Assembly (NCBI RefSeq): GCF_012524075.1
Contig: NZ_JAAZUI010000004.1
Location: forward strand, 62,001 to 126,000
Length of the DNA stretch: 64,000 nucleotides
Source of the DNA: Lutibacter sp. B1
GTDB lineage: Bacteria; Bacteroidota; Bacteroidia; Flavobacteriales; Flavobacteriaceae
Direction of reading: 5' to 3'
Part shown: piece by piece, positions 34,730-42,803 of the stretch
How the letters are laid out: every line of letters starts with the position of its first letter
How positions within the stretch are numbered: position 1 is the stretch's first letter
Notes under the pieces: model-generated
The model's database searches: none
The model's input: the letters and a program-made list of their open reading frames with translations, nothing else
What the model was told of the DNA's origin: nothing
Position numbers and translations under genes: made by a program

Positions 34730-36067
34730 ATGAAAATGAATTGGAGTCAATTACTATCATTAAAAAGATATAATGATAAACAAAAACGATTACGTAAAAA
34801 TCAAGATGAAACCCGATTGGGTTTTGAAGTAGATTACGATAGGATTATTTTCTCAGATTCATTTAGAAGTTTACAAGATAAAACACAGGTTGTACCTTTA
34901 TCTAAAACCGATTTTGTTCATACTCGTTTAACACATAGTTTAGAAGTTAGTGTTGTAGCACGTTCATTAGGTAGAATAGTAGGTGAAAAAGTGCTCAAAA
35001 AACACTACGGTTTAGTTGAAGAAGGTTATAAAATGAACGATTTTGGAGCTATTGTTGCAACAGCCGCTTTAGCACACGATATTGGGAATCCTCCATTTGG
35101 CCATAGTGGCGAAAAAGCCATAGGTGAATATTTTAAAAACAGAAACGGACAAAAATATAAAAGCTCATTGTCTGAAAAACAATGGCAAGATTTAATTGAT
35201 TTTGAGGGGAATGCAAACGGATTCAGAATTTTAACTGAAAGTAAAGAAGGAGTTGAAGGAGGTTTGCGTTTATCTTATGCTACATTGGGAGCTTTTATGA
35301 AATACCCAAAAGAATCTTTACCTAAAAAACCTACACCTCATATTTCCGATAAAAAATTTGGGATATTTCAATCTGAAATAACTTTTTTTGAAGAAGTAGC
35401 TAAGGAATTAGGACTTATTTCAACAGGTAAAAACGGAAATGTAGCTTATAAAAGGCATCCTTTAGCATATTTAGTTGAAGCTGCTGATGATATTTGTTAT
35501 ACGATAATTGATTTTGAAGATGGCATTAATTTAGGATTAATTGAAGAGGAATTTGCATTGGAGTATTTAATTAAATTGGTAAAAGACACCATTAACAGTG
35601 AAAAATACTATCAGCTTAAAACAAAAAAAGATCGTTTAAGTTATTTAAGAGCACTAGCTATAGGAACTTTAATAAATGAAGCGGCAACAGTATTTTTAGA
35701 TAATGAAGATGCTATTTTAAAAGGTGAATACCCACATTCCTTATTAGATAAATGCAAATATGAAGCACAAATTAATGATATAATAAAAATAAGTGTTGAA
35801 AAAATTTATCAGAGTAGAGAAGTGATAGAAAAAGAATTGGTTGGTTATAATATTATTGATAAATTATTAGATATTTTTTTAACTGCAATTAATAGTAAGT
35901 TTGAAGGAACTTTAACTAATTACGACAAATTAGTAATTAATTTATTGCCCGAAAGCGTTCAACAACCTAAAGAAACTCTATACTTAAGAATTTTAACTGT
36001 TTGTGGCTTTGTGGCAAGTTTAACCGATGGTTTTGCTTTGCAGTTATATAAAAAATTAAATGGATAA
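34730..36067 (+). CDS. dgt: deoxyguanosinetriphosphate triphosphohydrolase-like protein
   Basis: HD-domain nucleotidase of 445 residues that splits dGTP (and often other dNTPs) to the nucleoside and triphosphate. The N-terminal DRIIFSDSFRSLQDKTQV, the first metal histidine in HTRLTHSLEVS near residue 64, the HD pair in AHDIGNPPFGHSGE near residue 118, and the later metal aspartate in EAADDICYTIIDFEDG are all present. It may balance the dNTP pools made by nrdAB elsewhere in the window. It is divergent from the orphan domain gene and ends 14 bp from the convergent DUF3078 gene without a clear hairpin. Confidence 0.94.
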   Translation: MKMNWSQLLSLKRYNDKQKRLRKNQDETRLGFEVDYDRIIFSDSFRSLQDKTQVVPLSKTDFVHTRLTHSLEVSVVARSLGRIVGEKVLKKHYGLVEEGYKMNDFGAIVATAALAHDIGNPPFGHSGEKAIGEYFKNRNGQKYKSSLSEKQWQDLIDFEGNANGFRILTESKEGVEGGLRLSYATLGAFMKYPKESLPKKPTPHISDKKFGIFQSEITFFEEVAKELGLISTGKNGNVAYKRHPLAYLVEAADDICYTIIDFEDGINLGLIEEEFALEYLIKLVKDTINSEKYYQLKTKKDRLSYLRALAIGTLINEAATVFLDNEDAILKGEYPHSLLDKCKYEAQINDIIKISVEKIYQSREVIEKELVGYNIIDKLLDIFLTAINSKFEGTLTNYDKLVINLLPESVQQPKETLYLRILTVCGFVASLTDGFALQLYKKLNG

Positions 36068-36081
36068 AATATTTTTTTTAA

Positions 36082-37038
36082 TTAAAAAGAATAAGCAAAT
36101 CCAACGCCTAAAAGTTGTTTAAGTTGAATTTTTGGACCTAAAATATCTAATTCACCATCATTATCAATATCTTCTTTGTAAAGATCATCATCATCAAATA
36201 ACATTTGGGCTCCAACATTTGCTTTAACGTATTTATTAATTGTTAAATCAAAATTTACTTCCCAGTTTACATCCACATTTCCATAATCATGTAAATAATC
36301 GGAATACAAACTGAGTTTGTTAGCCATTGTTATATTTTTCATAACATCTGTTTGCCATTCTCCTGCTATAAGCGTACCGAACTCTATTTTGGTATTTTCG
36401 CCTTCTTCCAGTAAATTCTCGTTTTCATCATAAACAGCCGGATCAACACCAAAAGCACCTTCATTTGCCAATGTTTGATCGTACACAAAAGTTGTTTTAT
36501 TGGTTATAGGTGAAAGATAGATTTTTAAATTATTTTGTTTTGAAGAATACTCTGATCCAACACCTAAAAACAAATAAGCGGGAGAAAAGAATTTAGAGAT
36601 TGGTTTATCTGTATTTGGGTACTTATATCCGTTTGTGAATTGTGTTTTAAAGTTAAATTTTGCAGAATAATACCAATTAGAAGTAGTATTATCTCTATAG
36701 CCAAAAGTGGAGTTTATTTCAACTAAATCTTCAGTTTTTCTAAGCTCTCTTTTCTCTTCTTTATTTAAACCGTAGTTACTTTTTATTTCATTTGTCCAAG
36801 ATAAATGACTGTTTTTATAATTTCTTACAAAACGCACTTTTAATATTCCTGATACAGAGTTATTACCTCCGGCACTCCAATTAACAAATGAGTTCTGAGT
36901 AAAAATTAAATGTATGTCGTTTTTATTTGTCCAATTACTTTTAGAGTCTTGATCTGTTGCTATAGAATCTTTTAAAATTGTTGCTTTTAGCGGTAAGGTA
37001 ATTAATGCTGTAAAAATAACGAATATTCTAAATTTCAT
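36082..37038 (-). CDS. DUF3078 protein
   Basis: The 318-residue exported protein has a signal peptide (MKFRIFVIFTALITLPLKA). The opening of DUF3078 follows (WTNKNDIHLIFTQNSFVNWS AGG region), and then beta-barrel-like alternating strands with aromatic girdles to the end (GVGFAYSF, terminal Phe). It is therefore a probable outer-membrane barrel or periplasmic beta-protein. An acidic, calcium-loop-like segment DDDDLYKEDIDNDGELD lies near residue 285. DUF3078 is Bacteroidota-specific and unassigned. Upstream of dxs on no shared transcript; dxs lies further downstream in sequence but ends before this start. Confidence 0.85.
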   Translation of the reverse strand: MKFRIFVIFTALITLPLKATILKDSIATDQDSKSNWTNKNDIHLIFTQNSFVNWSAGGNNSVSGILKVRFVRNYKNSHLSWTNEIKSNYGLNKEEKRELRKTEDLVEINSTFGYRDNTTSNWYYSAKFNFKTQFTNGYKYPNTDKPISKFFSPAYLFLGVGSEYSSKQNNLKIYLSPITNKTTFVYDQTLANEGAFGVDPAVYDENENLLEEGENTKIEFGTLIAGEWQTDVMKNITMANKLSLYSDYLHDYGNVDVNWEVNFDLTINKYVKANVGAQMLFDDDDLYKEDIDNDGELDILGPKIQLKQLLGVGFAYSF

Positions 37039-37102
37039 TTTAATAATTGTTTGTAGAAAACAAGAAACAACAAAGTAACGTAAAATATTATTTTTAATAA
37101 AA

Positions 37103-38872
37103 TTAAAGTTTTGTTAAAAAGTCAATTAAAAATTCTTTAGACAGTTTAATACTTTTATACAATTCATAAACTTTTCCATGCTCAATAAAGTTGTCAGGAA
37201 TGCCTAAAACTTTTAAATTAATACTTTTATAGTTATTTTTAAATGCAAATTCTGAAACAGCACTTCCAAAACCACCTATTATAGTACCATCTTCAACAGT
37301 AACAATGGTTTTAAATTTTTTAAATATTGTGTGAAGCAATTCTTCATCTAAAGGTTTTATAAACCTCATGTTATAGTGAGCAACTTTATTTTTCGGCAGT
37401 TCCGATTGTATGTTAATTAAAGTATTTCCTATAGAGCCAACACTTAAAACTGCAATTTCATTTCCTGCTATAATACATTCGCCTTTACCGATTTCTATTT
37501 TGGTAAATGGTTGTTTCCAATCAATAATTGTTCCTTTGCCTCTAGGGTAACGTATTGCTAAAGGAAAATCGATACCTAGTTGAGCTGTAAACATAATGTT
37601 GCGCAATTCTATTTCGTTTAAAGGCGCAAAAATTACCATATTTGGAATACATCTTAAGTAAGCAATATCAAAAACACCATGATGTGTAGCTCCATCTTCA
37701 CCAACAATTCCGGCTCTATCTATACAAAAAATTACGGGGAGGTTTTGCAATGCTACATCATGAATTATTTGGTCGTAAGCTCTTTGTAAAAAAGTTGAAT
37801 AAATGGTGCAAAAAGGAATAAGGTTTTGCGTTGCCATTCCTGCAGCTAATGTTACGGCATGTTGTTCTGCAATTCCAACATCAAAAGCTCTTTCCGGAAT
37901 TTCATTCAGCATTATTTTTAGTGAACTTCCGGTAGGCATCGCAGGTGTAATTCCTACTATTTTTTTGTTACTTTTTGCCAATTCAACAATAGTTTCTCCA
38001 AAAACATCTTGATATTTTGGAGGCTGTATATTTTCATTTTTTAATAATATTTCACCTGTAACTTTATCAAATTTACCTGGAGCATGATATGTTACCTGGT
38101 CTTGCTCTGCCTGATATAAACCTTTCCCTTTAGTGGTAATTATATGTAAAAATTTTGGACCTTTGATTTGCTTTAACCTCTCTAATTCTGTAATAACAGC
38201 GTTTATATCATGCCCATCTATTGGTCCAAAATAATTAAAATTTAGAGTTTCAATAATATTGTTTTTTCTAACTTTTTTACCGGCTTTAACATCGGTAAAG
38301 TAGTTTTTTAATGCACCAACACTTGGGTCAATTCCCATAGTGTTATCGTTCAAAATTATTAACAAATTAGCATCGGTAACTCCTGCATGATTTAAACCTT
38401 CAAAAGCCATACCGCTAGCAATAGAAGCATCTCCAATTACAGCAATGTGTTGTTTTTCAAAATCACCATTTATTTTTGAGGCAATTGCCATTCCTAAAGC
38501 AGCAGAAATGGAAGTAGAAGAATGTCCTGTTCCAAAAGCATCATATACACTTTCGCTTCTTTTTGGAAAACCTGAAATTCCGTTTAATTGTCTGTTTGTA
38601 TTAAATATATTTTTGCGTTCGGTTAATATTTTATGTCCGTATGCCTGATGGCCAACATCCCAAACCAATAAATCTTTAGGTGTATTAAAAACATAATGTA
38701 GTGCAATTGTTAATTCAACCACACCCAAACTGGCTCCTAAATGTCCTTCTTTAGTGGCAACAATATCAATAATAAATTCGCGCAACTCCTTTGCAACTTG
38801 TTCAAGTTGACTTTTAGAAAGCTTTCGCAAATCTTTAGGGGAATTTATATGTTCTAGTAAATTTATTTTCAC
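37103..38872 (-). CDS. dxs: 1-deoxy-D-xylulose-5-phosphate synthase
   Basis: Thiamine-diphosphate enzyme that condenses pyruvate and glyceraldehyde-3-phosphate, the first step of the non-mevalonate isoprenoid path. The 589 residues show the N-terminal LGVVELTIALHYVF and DVGHQAYGHKILT. The ThDP site is GDASIASGMAFEGLNHAG (with ILNDNTMGI). The transketolase pyrimidine domain FDVGIAEQHAVTLAAGMA and a C-terminal domain with TVEDGTIIGGFGSAV follow. The start codon is GTG at 38872, only 5 nt after a -7 box, so the mRNA may be leaderless. It is divergent from tadA. Confidence 0.96.
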   Translation of the reverse strand: MKINLLEHINSPKDLRKLSKSQLEQVAKELREFIIDIVATKEGHLGASLGVVELTIALHYVFNTPKDLLVWDVGHQAYGHKILTERKNIFNTNRQLNGISGFPKRSESVYDAFGTGHSSTSISAALGMAIASKINGDFEKQHIAVIGDASIASGMAFEGLNHAGVTDANLLIILNDNTMGIDPSVGALKNYFTDVKAGKKVRKNNIIETLNFNYFGPIDGHDINAVITELERLKQIKGPKFLHIITTKGKGLYQAEQDQVTYHAPGKFDKVTGEILLKNENIQPPKYQDVFGETIVELAKSNKKIVGITPAMPTGSSLKIMLNEIPERAFDVGIAEQHAVTLAAGMATQNLIPFCTIYSTFLQRAYDQIIHDVALQNLPVIFCIDRAGIVGEDGATHHGVFDIAYLRCIPNMVIFAPLNEIELRNIMFTAQLGIDFPLAIRYPRGKGTIIDWKQPFTKIEIGKGECIIAGNEIAVLSVGSIGNTLINIQSELPKNKVAHYNMRFIKPLDEELLHTIFKKFKTIVTVEDGTIIGGFGSAVSEFAFKNNYKSINLKVLGIPDNFIEHGKVYELYKSIKLSKEFLIDFLTKL

Positions 38873-38877
38873 AAATG

Positions 38878-38885
38878 CAAAACTA
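38878..38885 (-). promoter_or_regulatory. -7 promoter element of dxs
   Basis: TAGTTTTG on the minus strand, followed by 5 nt and the GTG start at 38872. Confidence 0.45.
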
Positions 38886-38919
38886 CAATTTTTAAATTGT
38901 TAGTTGAATTAAAATAATT

Positions 38920-38927
38920 TACTTTTG
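38920..38927 (+). promoter_or_regulatory. -7 promoter element of tadA
   Basis: TACTTTTG ends 4 nt before the ATG at 38932, so the tadA transcript is probably leaderless. Confidence 0.45.
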
Positions 38928-38931
38928 GTTT

Positions 38932-39381
38932 ATGATGAATCCGTTTGACGATATCTATTTTATGAAAAAAGCCTTACATGAGGCCGAATTAGCTTATGCA
39001 AAAAACGAAGTTCCAATTGGAGCTGTAATTGTTATGAACAATCAAATTATTGCAAGAGCACATAATTTAACCGAAACGTTGAACGATGTTACTGCTCATG
39101 CCGAAATGCAGGCTTTTACTGCTGCTGCAGATTTTTTAGGCGGAAAATATTTAAATGATTGTACATTGTATGTTACTTTAGAACCTTGCCAAATGTGTGC
39201 AGGTGCCAGTTATTGGGCGCAATTAGGTAAAATTGTGTATGGTGCTTCTGAAGAAAAAAGAGGTTTTTTAGCAATGAATACTACCTTACATCCTAAAACA
39301 AAAGTTGTTGGTGGTATTTTGGAAAACGAATGCAGTAAATTATTGAAACGATTTTTTATAGAAAAGCGTAATTTGAATTAA
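38932..39381 (+). CDS. tadA: tRNA(adenine34) deaminase
   Basis: Zinc deaminase of 149 residues that converts A34 to inosine in tRNA-Arg. The catalytic HAEMQAF motif is near residue 60 and the zinc-binding PCQMCAGASYWAQLGKIVYG near residue 86; the N-terminal MKKALHEAELAYAKNEVPIG matches TadA rather than cytidine deaminase. A second ATG one codon in is equally possible as start. The 3' end overlaps the convergent membrane protein gene by 4 bp. Confidence 0.93.
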   Translation: MMNPFDDIYFMKKALHEAELAYAKNEVPIGAVIVMNNQIIARAHNLTETLNDVTAHAEMQAFTAAADFLGGKYLNDCTLYVTLEPCQMCAGASYWAQLGKIVYGASEEKRGFLAMNTTLHPKTKVVGGILENECSKLLKRFFIEKRNLN

Positions 39382-39626
39382 TCCTTGTCAGATTTCCCTT
39401 CTTCATGTTCTTTTATTCGTTCTCTAAAATTTTTAATTTCGAAACTACTCAAATCTTTATTTTTATATCTATGAAAAATAAACAAAGGCATTAATATAAA
39501 AGCAATAATTAAAACTGCAACACCTATAATAATTTCACCATTTGTATCTCCAGAGTTTTTTAAATAAAAACCTACACCTATCATCCCAACAACTAAAATC
39601 AATATAGTACTTAACACAAATTTCAT
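39378..39626 (-). CDS. small membrane protein
   Basis: The 82-residue protein has two hydrophobic segments (about residues 2-22 and 31-52, IIIGVAVLIIAFILMPLFIF) and a charged, basic-acidic tail ending EEGKSDKD. No family is recognised. Such short two-helix proteins are common in flavobacteria and mostly uncharacterised. The gene stands alone, convergent with tadA and divergent from glpQ. Confidence 0.65.
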   Translation of the reverse strand: MKFVLSTILILVVGMIGVGFYLKNSGDTNGEIIIGVAVLIIAFILMPLFIFHRYKNKDLSSFEIKNFRERIKEHEEGKSDKD

Positions 39627-39698
39627 AGTAAAACAATTATTTATTGTGTTGTAAAATTACAAAAAGTAATATATTTAATTCTATTTTAAATTTTAAAT

Positions 39699-40694
39699 AT
39701 GTTTCGGTTTTTAGTAATACCTTTAATTATATGTTTAGTGAGTTGTAATAACCAAAACGCTACTACAAACAAAGTGGAAAACAAAAATGAAAAAATAGTT
39801 ATTGCTCATAGAGGAGCTTCGGGCTATTTACCTGAACATACTATGGAAGCAAAAGCTATGGCTTATGCTATGGATGTTGATTTTATTGAACAAGATTTAG
39901 TGTTGAGTAACGACAATGTTCCAATAGTAATACACGATATACACTTAGAAACAGTAACCGATGTTGCTATTAAGTTTCCTGAAAGAAAAAGAACAGATGG
40001 CAAATATTATGTTATTGATTTTACTTTTGATGAGCTAAAGCAATTAAATGTTACTGAAAGATTTGATGTAACTACCAATAAAGCTGTTTACCCTAACAGA
40101 TTTCCAATAAACAAATCATCATTTAAACTTCACTCTTTACAAGAAGAAATTGAATTAATTCAAGGATTAAACAAAAGTACAGGGAAAAATATTGGGATAT
40201 ATCCTGAACTTAAAGACCCGGCATTTCATTTAGAAGAAGGAAAAGATATTTCAGTAATTGTATTAAATATTTTGAATGAATATGGTTATACAACTAAAAA
40301 GGATAACTGTATTTTACAATGTTTTGATGCAAACGAACTAAAAAGAATTAGAAAAAACCTTAAAAGCGAATTGTTTTTAGTTCAATTGATAGAATTTAAA
40401 GAAGATGAACAAAAGTTAGAGGAATTTTCAAAATATGCCGATGGAATTGGTCCTTGGTACAAACAAATTATAACAGGAAAAGACAATGATGGAAATTGGC
40501 AAATTTCTAACCTTGTTTCTGAAGCACATAAGTTTAATTTAAAAGTACATGCGTATACTTTTAGAGCAGATCAATTAGATGATTTTAAAACTTTTGATGA
40601 ATTATTAAACGTAGCTCTATACCAAGCAAATATAGATGGTGTTTTTACTGATTTTCCAGATAAAGTTGTAAGCTTTGTTAAAAAAACTAATTAG
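39699..40694 (+). CDS. glpQ: glycerophosphodiester phosphodiesterase (lipoprotein)
   Basis: The 331-residue enzyme splits glycerophosphodiesters to glycerol-3-phosphate and an alcohol. The lipoprotein signal is MFRFLVIPLIICLVSC (Cys16), so it sits in the envelope. The GDPD signature is complete: AHRGASGYLPEHTMEA near residue 36, EQDLVLSNDNVPIVIHDIHL near 62, and the later YPELKDPAFH and DGVFTDFPDK. It looks like the periplasmic GlpQ type with the long internal insertion. It scavenges phosphate and glycerol from lipids. Its end overlaps the convergent channel gene by 8 bp. Confidence 0.93.
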   Translation: MFRFLVIPLIICLVSCNNQNATTNKVENKNEKIVIAHRGASGYLPEHTMEAKAMAYAMDVDFIEQDLVLSNDNVPIVIHDIHLETVTDVAIKFPERKRTDGKYYVIDFTFDELKQLNVTERFDVTTNKAVYPNRFPINKSSFKLHSLQEEIELIQGLNKSTGKNIGIYPELKDPAFHLEEGKDISVIVLNILNEYGYTTKKDNCILQCFDANELKRIRKNLKSELFLVQLIEFKEDEQKLEEFSKYADGIGPWYKQIITGKDNDGNWQISNLVSEAHKFNLKVHAYTFRADQLDDFKTFDELLNVALYQANIDGVFTDFPDKVVSFVKKTN

Positions 40695-42477
40695 TTACAT
40701 CAATTAATTTTCTGCGATAGGCTGTTAGTAATCTCGATTTTGATATAAATCCGAAATATTTACCATCTTTAATAACAGGTAAATTCCATGCTACGGTGGT
40801 TATAAATTTATTCATTATAACCTCCATGGTATCTTTATCATAATCAATAACTTCAGGCACACTTTGCATTAAGCCTGATACACAAACTTTATCGTATAAT
40901 TTTGTTTCAAACATAATGCTTCTAATATCATCAAGAGTAAGAATTCCTATAAACTCATTATCTTCATTTACAACAGGGAAATGATTTCTAGACGATTTTG
41001 AAACAGCGTTTTTAACAACTTCTCCTAATTTCATTTCAGGAGTAAGAATAATAAAATTGGTTTCAATTACTTTATCAACATCCATTAACATTAAAACATT
41101 CTTGTCTTTATTATGTGTTATCAGTTGTCCTTTTTTAGCAAGTTCTGCTGCGTAAATATTATGAGGAATATATTTTTTAGTTACAATAAATGAAATGGAA
41201 GCTACAATCATAATAGGTACAAAAAGCTCATAACCTCCTGTTATTTCTGCAATTAAAAATATTGCGGTTAATGGTGCTTGTAAAATACCCGCCATTAAAC
41301 CGGCCATACCTACCATGGCAAAATTGGTTAAAGATAATTGGTGGCTAAATAAATTACTATGGTTCATTATCATTGCAAAAACATAACCTGTTACACTACC
41401 GGTAAAAAGTGTAGGAGCAAAAATACCACCTATACCTCCGGCTCCAAAAGTTAATGACGTTGCAATTATTTTAAATAGAATTAAACCAACCAGTAATGAA
41501 ATTATAACAACATAATTATCTGTTGTTGTATGAAAAATATTATTAGTTACAACCTTTAAAACGTTACCTCTTAAAACGTTGTTTATAGTTTCGTAGCCTT
41601 CACCAAAAAGTGGTGGTATAAAAAATACGATTATACCCAATAAAAGTCCGCCAATTACTAGTTTTTGATAAGGATTCTTTATTTTTTTGAAAAATCCGCT
41701 AATAGCAAAATAAACTTTACTAAAATATATAGATGCCGCCGCCGACACAACTCCTAAAAGGACGAAAAAAAGTACATCGTTTAGTTCAAATTTATCTTGA
41801 AGTTTAAAATGTAGTAAAACATCATCACCAAAAAAGAAATAAGATGTTAAAATTGCTGTAATTGATGCCAATAATAACGGAATCATTGAAACTAAAGTAA
41901 GCTCTAAACTAAATATTTCTACAGCAAAAACTATAGCAGCAATAGGTGCTTTAAAAATAGAAGACATTGCTCCTGCCGCCGCCGCACCAATTAATAAGGT
42001 TCTGGTTGTTTGATTTAAATGAAAAAATCGTGCAAAGTTAGATCCTAAAGCAGCTCCGGTTGCAACTGTAGGTCCTTCTAACCCAACAGAACCTCCAAAA
42101 CCAACAGTTAGCGGAGCAGTAATTAATGAAGCCCACATTTGATGCCTTGGCATAATTCCTTTTAGCTTAGAAATAGCATATAAAGTTGAAGGGATACCAT
42201 GACCTACTTTTTTCTTCACAATATGTCTTATGGTAAGTAGAACCAAGAAAAAACCAATAATTGGAAAAATAAAATAAAAAGCTTGATGTATTTCTTTTAT
42301 AAGTTCACCTTCAAGTAATTGCTGAATAAGATGCGTTAGGTTTTTTAAAGTAACAGCCCCTAAACCTGCCATTAAGCCAATTATTGCACTTGAAATATAT
42401 ATAAACTGGCGCTCAGAAATGTGCTTATATTTCCAAATTAAGAATTTTCGTAATAAATCTTTTAAACTGTTCGGCAT
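40687..42477 (-). CDS. ClC-family chloride channel/antiporter with CBS domains
   Basis: The 596-residue protein has about ten membrane helices up to residue 430, then two CBS domains (about 450-580) that usually bind adenine nucleotides. Filter motifs are VGHGIPSTL (GxGIP), GSVGLEGPTVATGAALGS with the gating glutamate, and GGIGGIFAPTLFTGSVTGY. A glutamate in FAVEIFSLE sits where proton-coupled antiporters have their inner proton glutamate, so Cl-/H+ exchange is likely but not certain. It converges with glpQ. Confidence 0.92.
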   Translation of the reverse strand: MPNSLKDLLRKFLIWKYKHISERQFIYISSAIIGLMAGLGAVTLKNLTHLIQQLLEGELIKEIHQAFYFIFPIIGFFLVLLTIRHIVKKKVGHGIPSTLYAISKLKGIMPRHQMWASLITAPLTVGFGGSVGLEGPTVATGAALGSNFARFFHLNQTTRTLLIGAAAAGAMSSIFKAPIAAIVFAVEIFSLELTLVSMIPLLLASITAILTSYFFFGDDVLLHFKLQDKFELNDVLFFVLLGVVSAAASIYFSKVYFAISGFFKKIKNPYQKLVIGGLLLGIIVFFIPPLFGEGYETINNVLRGNVLKVVTNNIFHTTTDNYVVIISLLVGLILFKIIATSLTFGAGGIGGIFAPTLFTGSVTGYVFAMIMNHSNLFSHQLSLTNFAMVGMAGLMAGILQAPLTAIFLIAEITGGYELFVPIMIVASISFIVTKKYIPHNIYAAELAKKGQLITHNKDKNVLMLMDVDKVIETNFIILTPEMKLGEVVKNAVSKSSRNHFPVVNEDNEFIGILTLDDIRSIMFETKLYDKVCVSGLMQSVPEVIDYDKDTMEVIMNKFITTVAWNLPVIKDGKYFGFISKSRLLTAYRRKLIDVTN

Positions 42478-42524
42478 GTAAGTTTAAATAAAAAAGTCGA
42501 TGCAAAAGTACCAAAATATAGACA

Positions 42525-42683
42525 CTAAGCGACTAATTTTGGGCAATTTTTACATTGTTTTTTTCCTTTCTTTTTAAATTTTTTGCAACACTTTTCTTTT
42601 GTGCTGCAATTTGAAGTACAAATACCTTTAGTATAGCATTCAAATTCGTAATTAAAAATATTTAAAGTCTTTGGGTTTGCCAC
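42525..42683 (-). CDS. cysteine-rich mini-protein
   Basis: I start this at GTG 42683, giving 52 residues (MANPKTLNIFNYEFECYTKG, then Cys-rich). A longer frame reaches back to 42737, but a -7 box at 42708-42715 lies inside it and a terminator abuts it, so the shorter form is what the transcript can encode. Eight cysteines fall in the pattern C-x5-C-x3-C-x4-CC-x9-C-x2-C, with nine or so lysines between. This suggests a small zinc or iron-sulfur binding protein. Not recognised as a named family. Confidence 0.65.
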   Translation of the reverse strand: MANPKTLNIFNYEFECYTKGICTSNCSTKEKCCKKFKKKGKKQCKNCPKLVA

Positions 42684-42707
42684 TTTCTTATTTAGAATAA
42701 TTTTAAA

Positions 42708-42715
42708 CAAAGGTA
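42708..42715 (-). promoter_or_regulatory. -7 promoter element of the cysteine-rich gene
   Basis: TACCTTTG on the minus strand (TAnnTTTG), 24 nt before the GTG at 42683. It decides between the two possible starts. Confidence 0.5.
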
Positions 42716-42737
42716 CAAATACTTTGAAAATCAGCAT

Positions 42738-42764
42738 AAAAAAACCTCAATAATTTTATTGAGG
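42738..42764 (-). terminator. terminator after the APC permease gene
   Basis: On the minus strand CCTCAATA / TATTGAGG is followed by seven T. Confidence 0.82.
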
Positions 42765-42803
42765 GTATAAGTTTTAAATGAAAATGAGTTAATTAAATAG
42801 TAA

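Noticed and set aside
40687-42477. Unusual His in the ClC GxGIP motif (GHGIP)
   Set aside because: His at this place is common in bacterial CBS-containing ClC proteins, so it is not notable.
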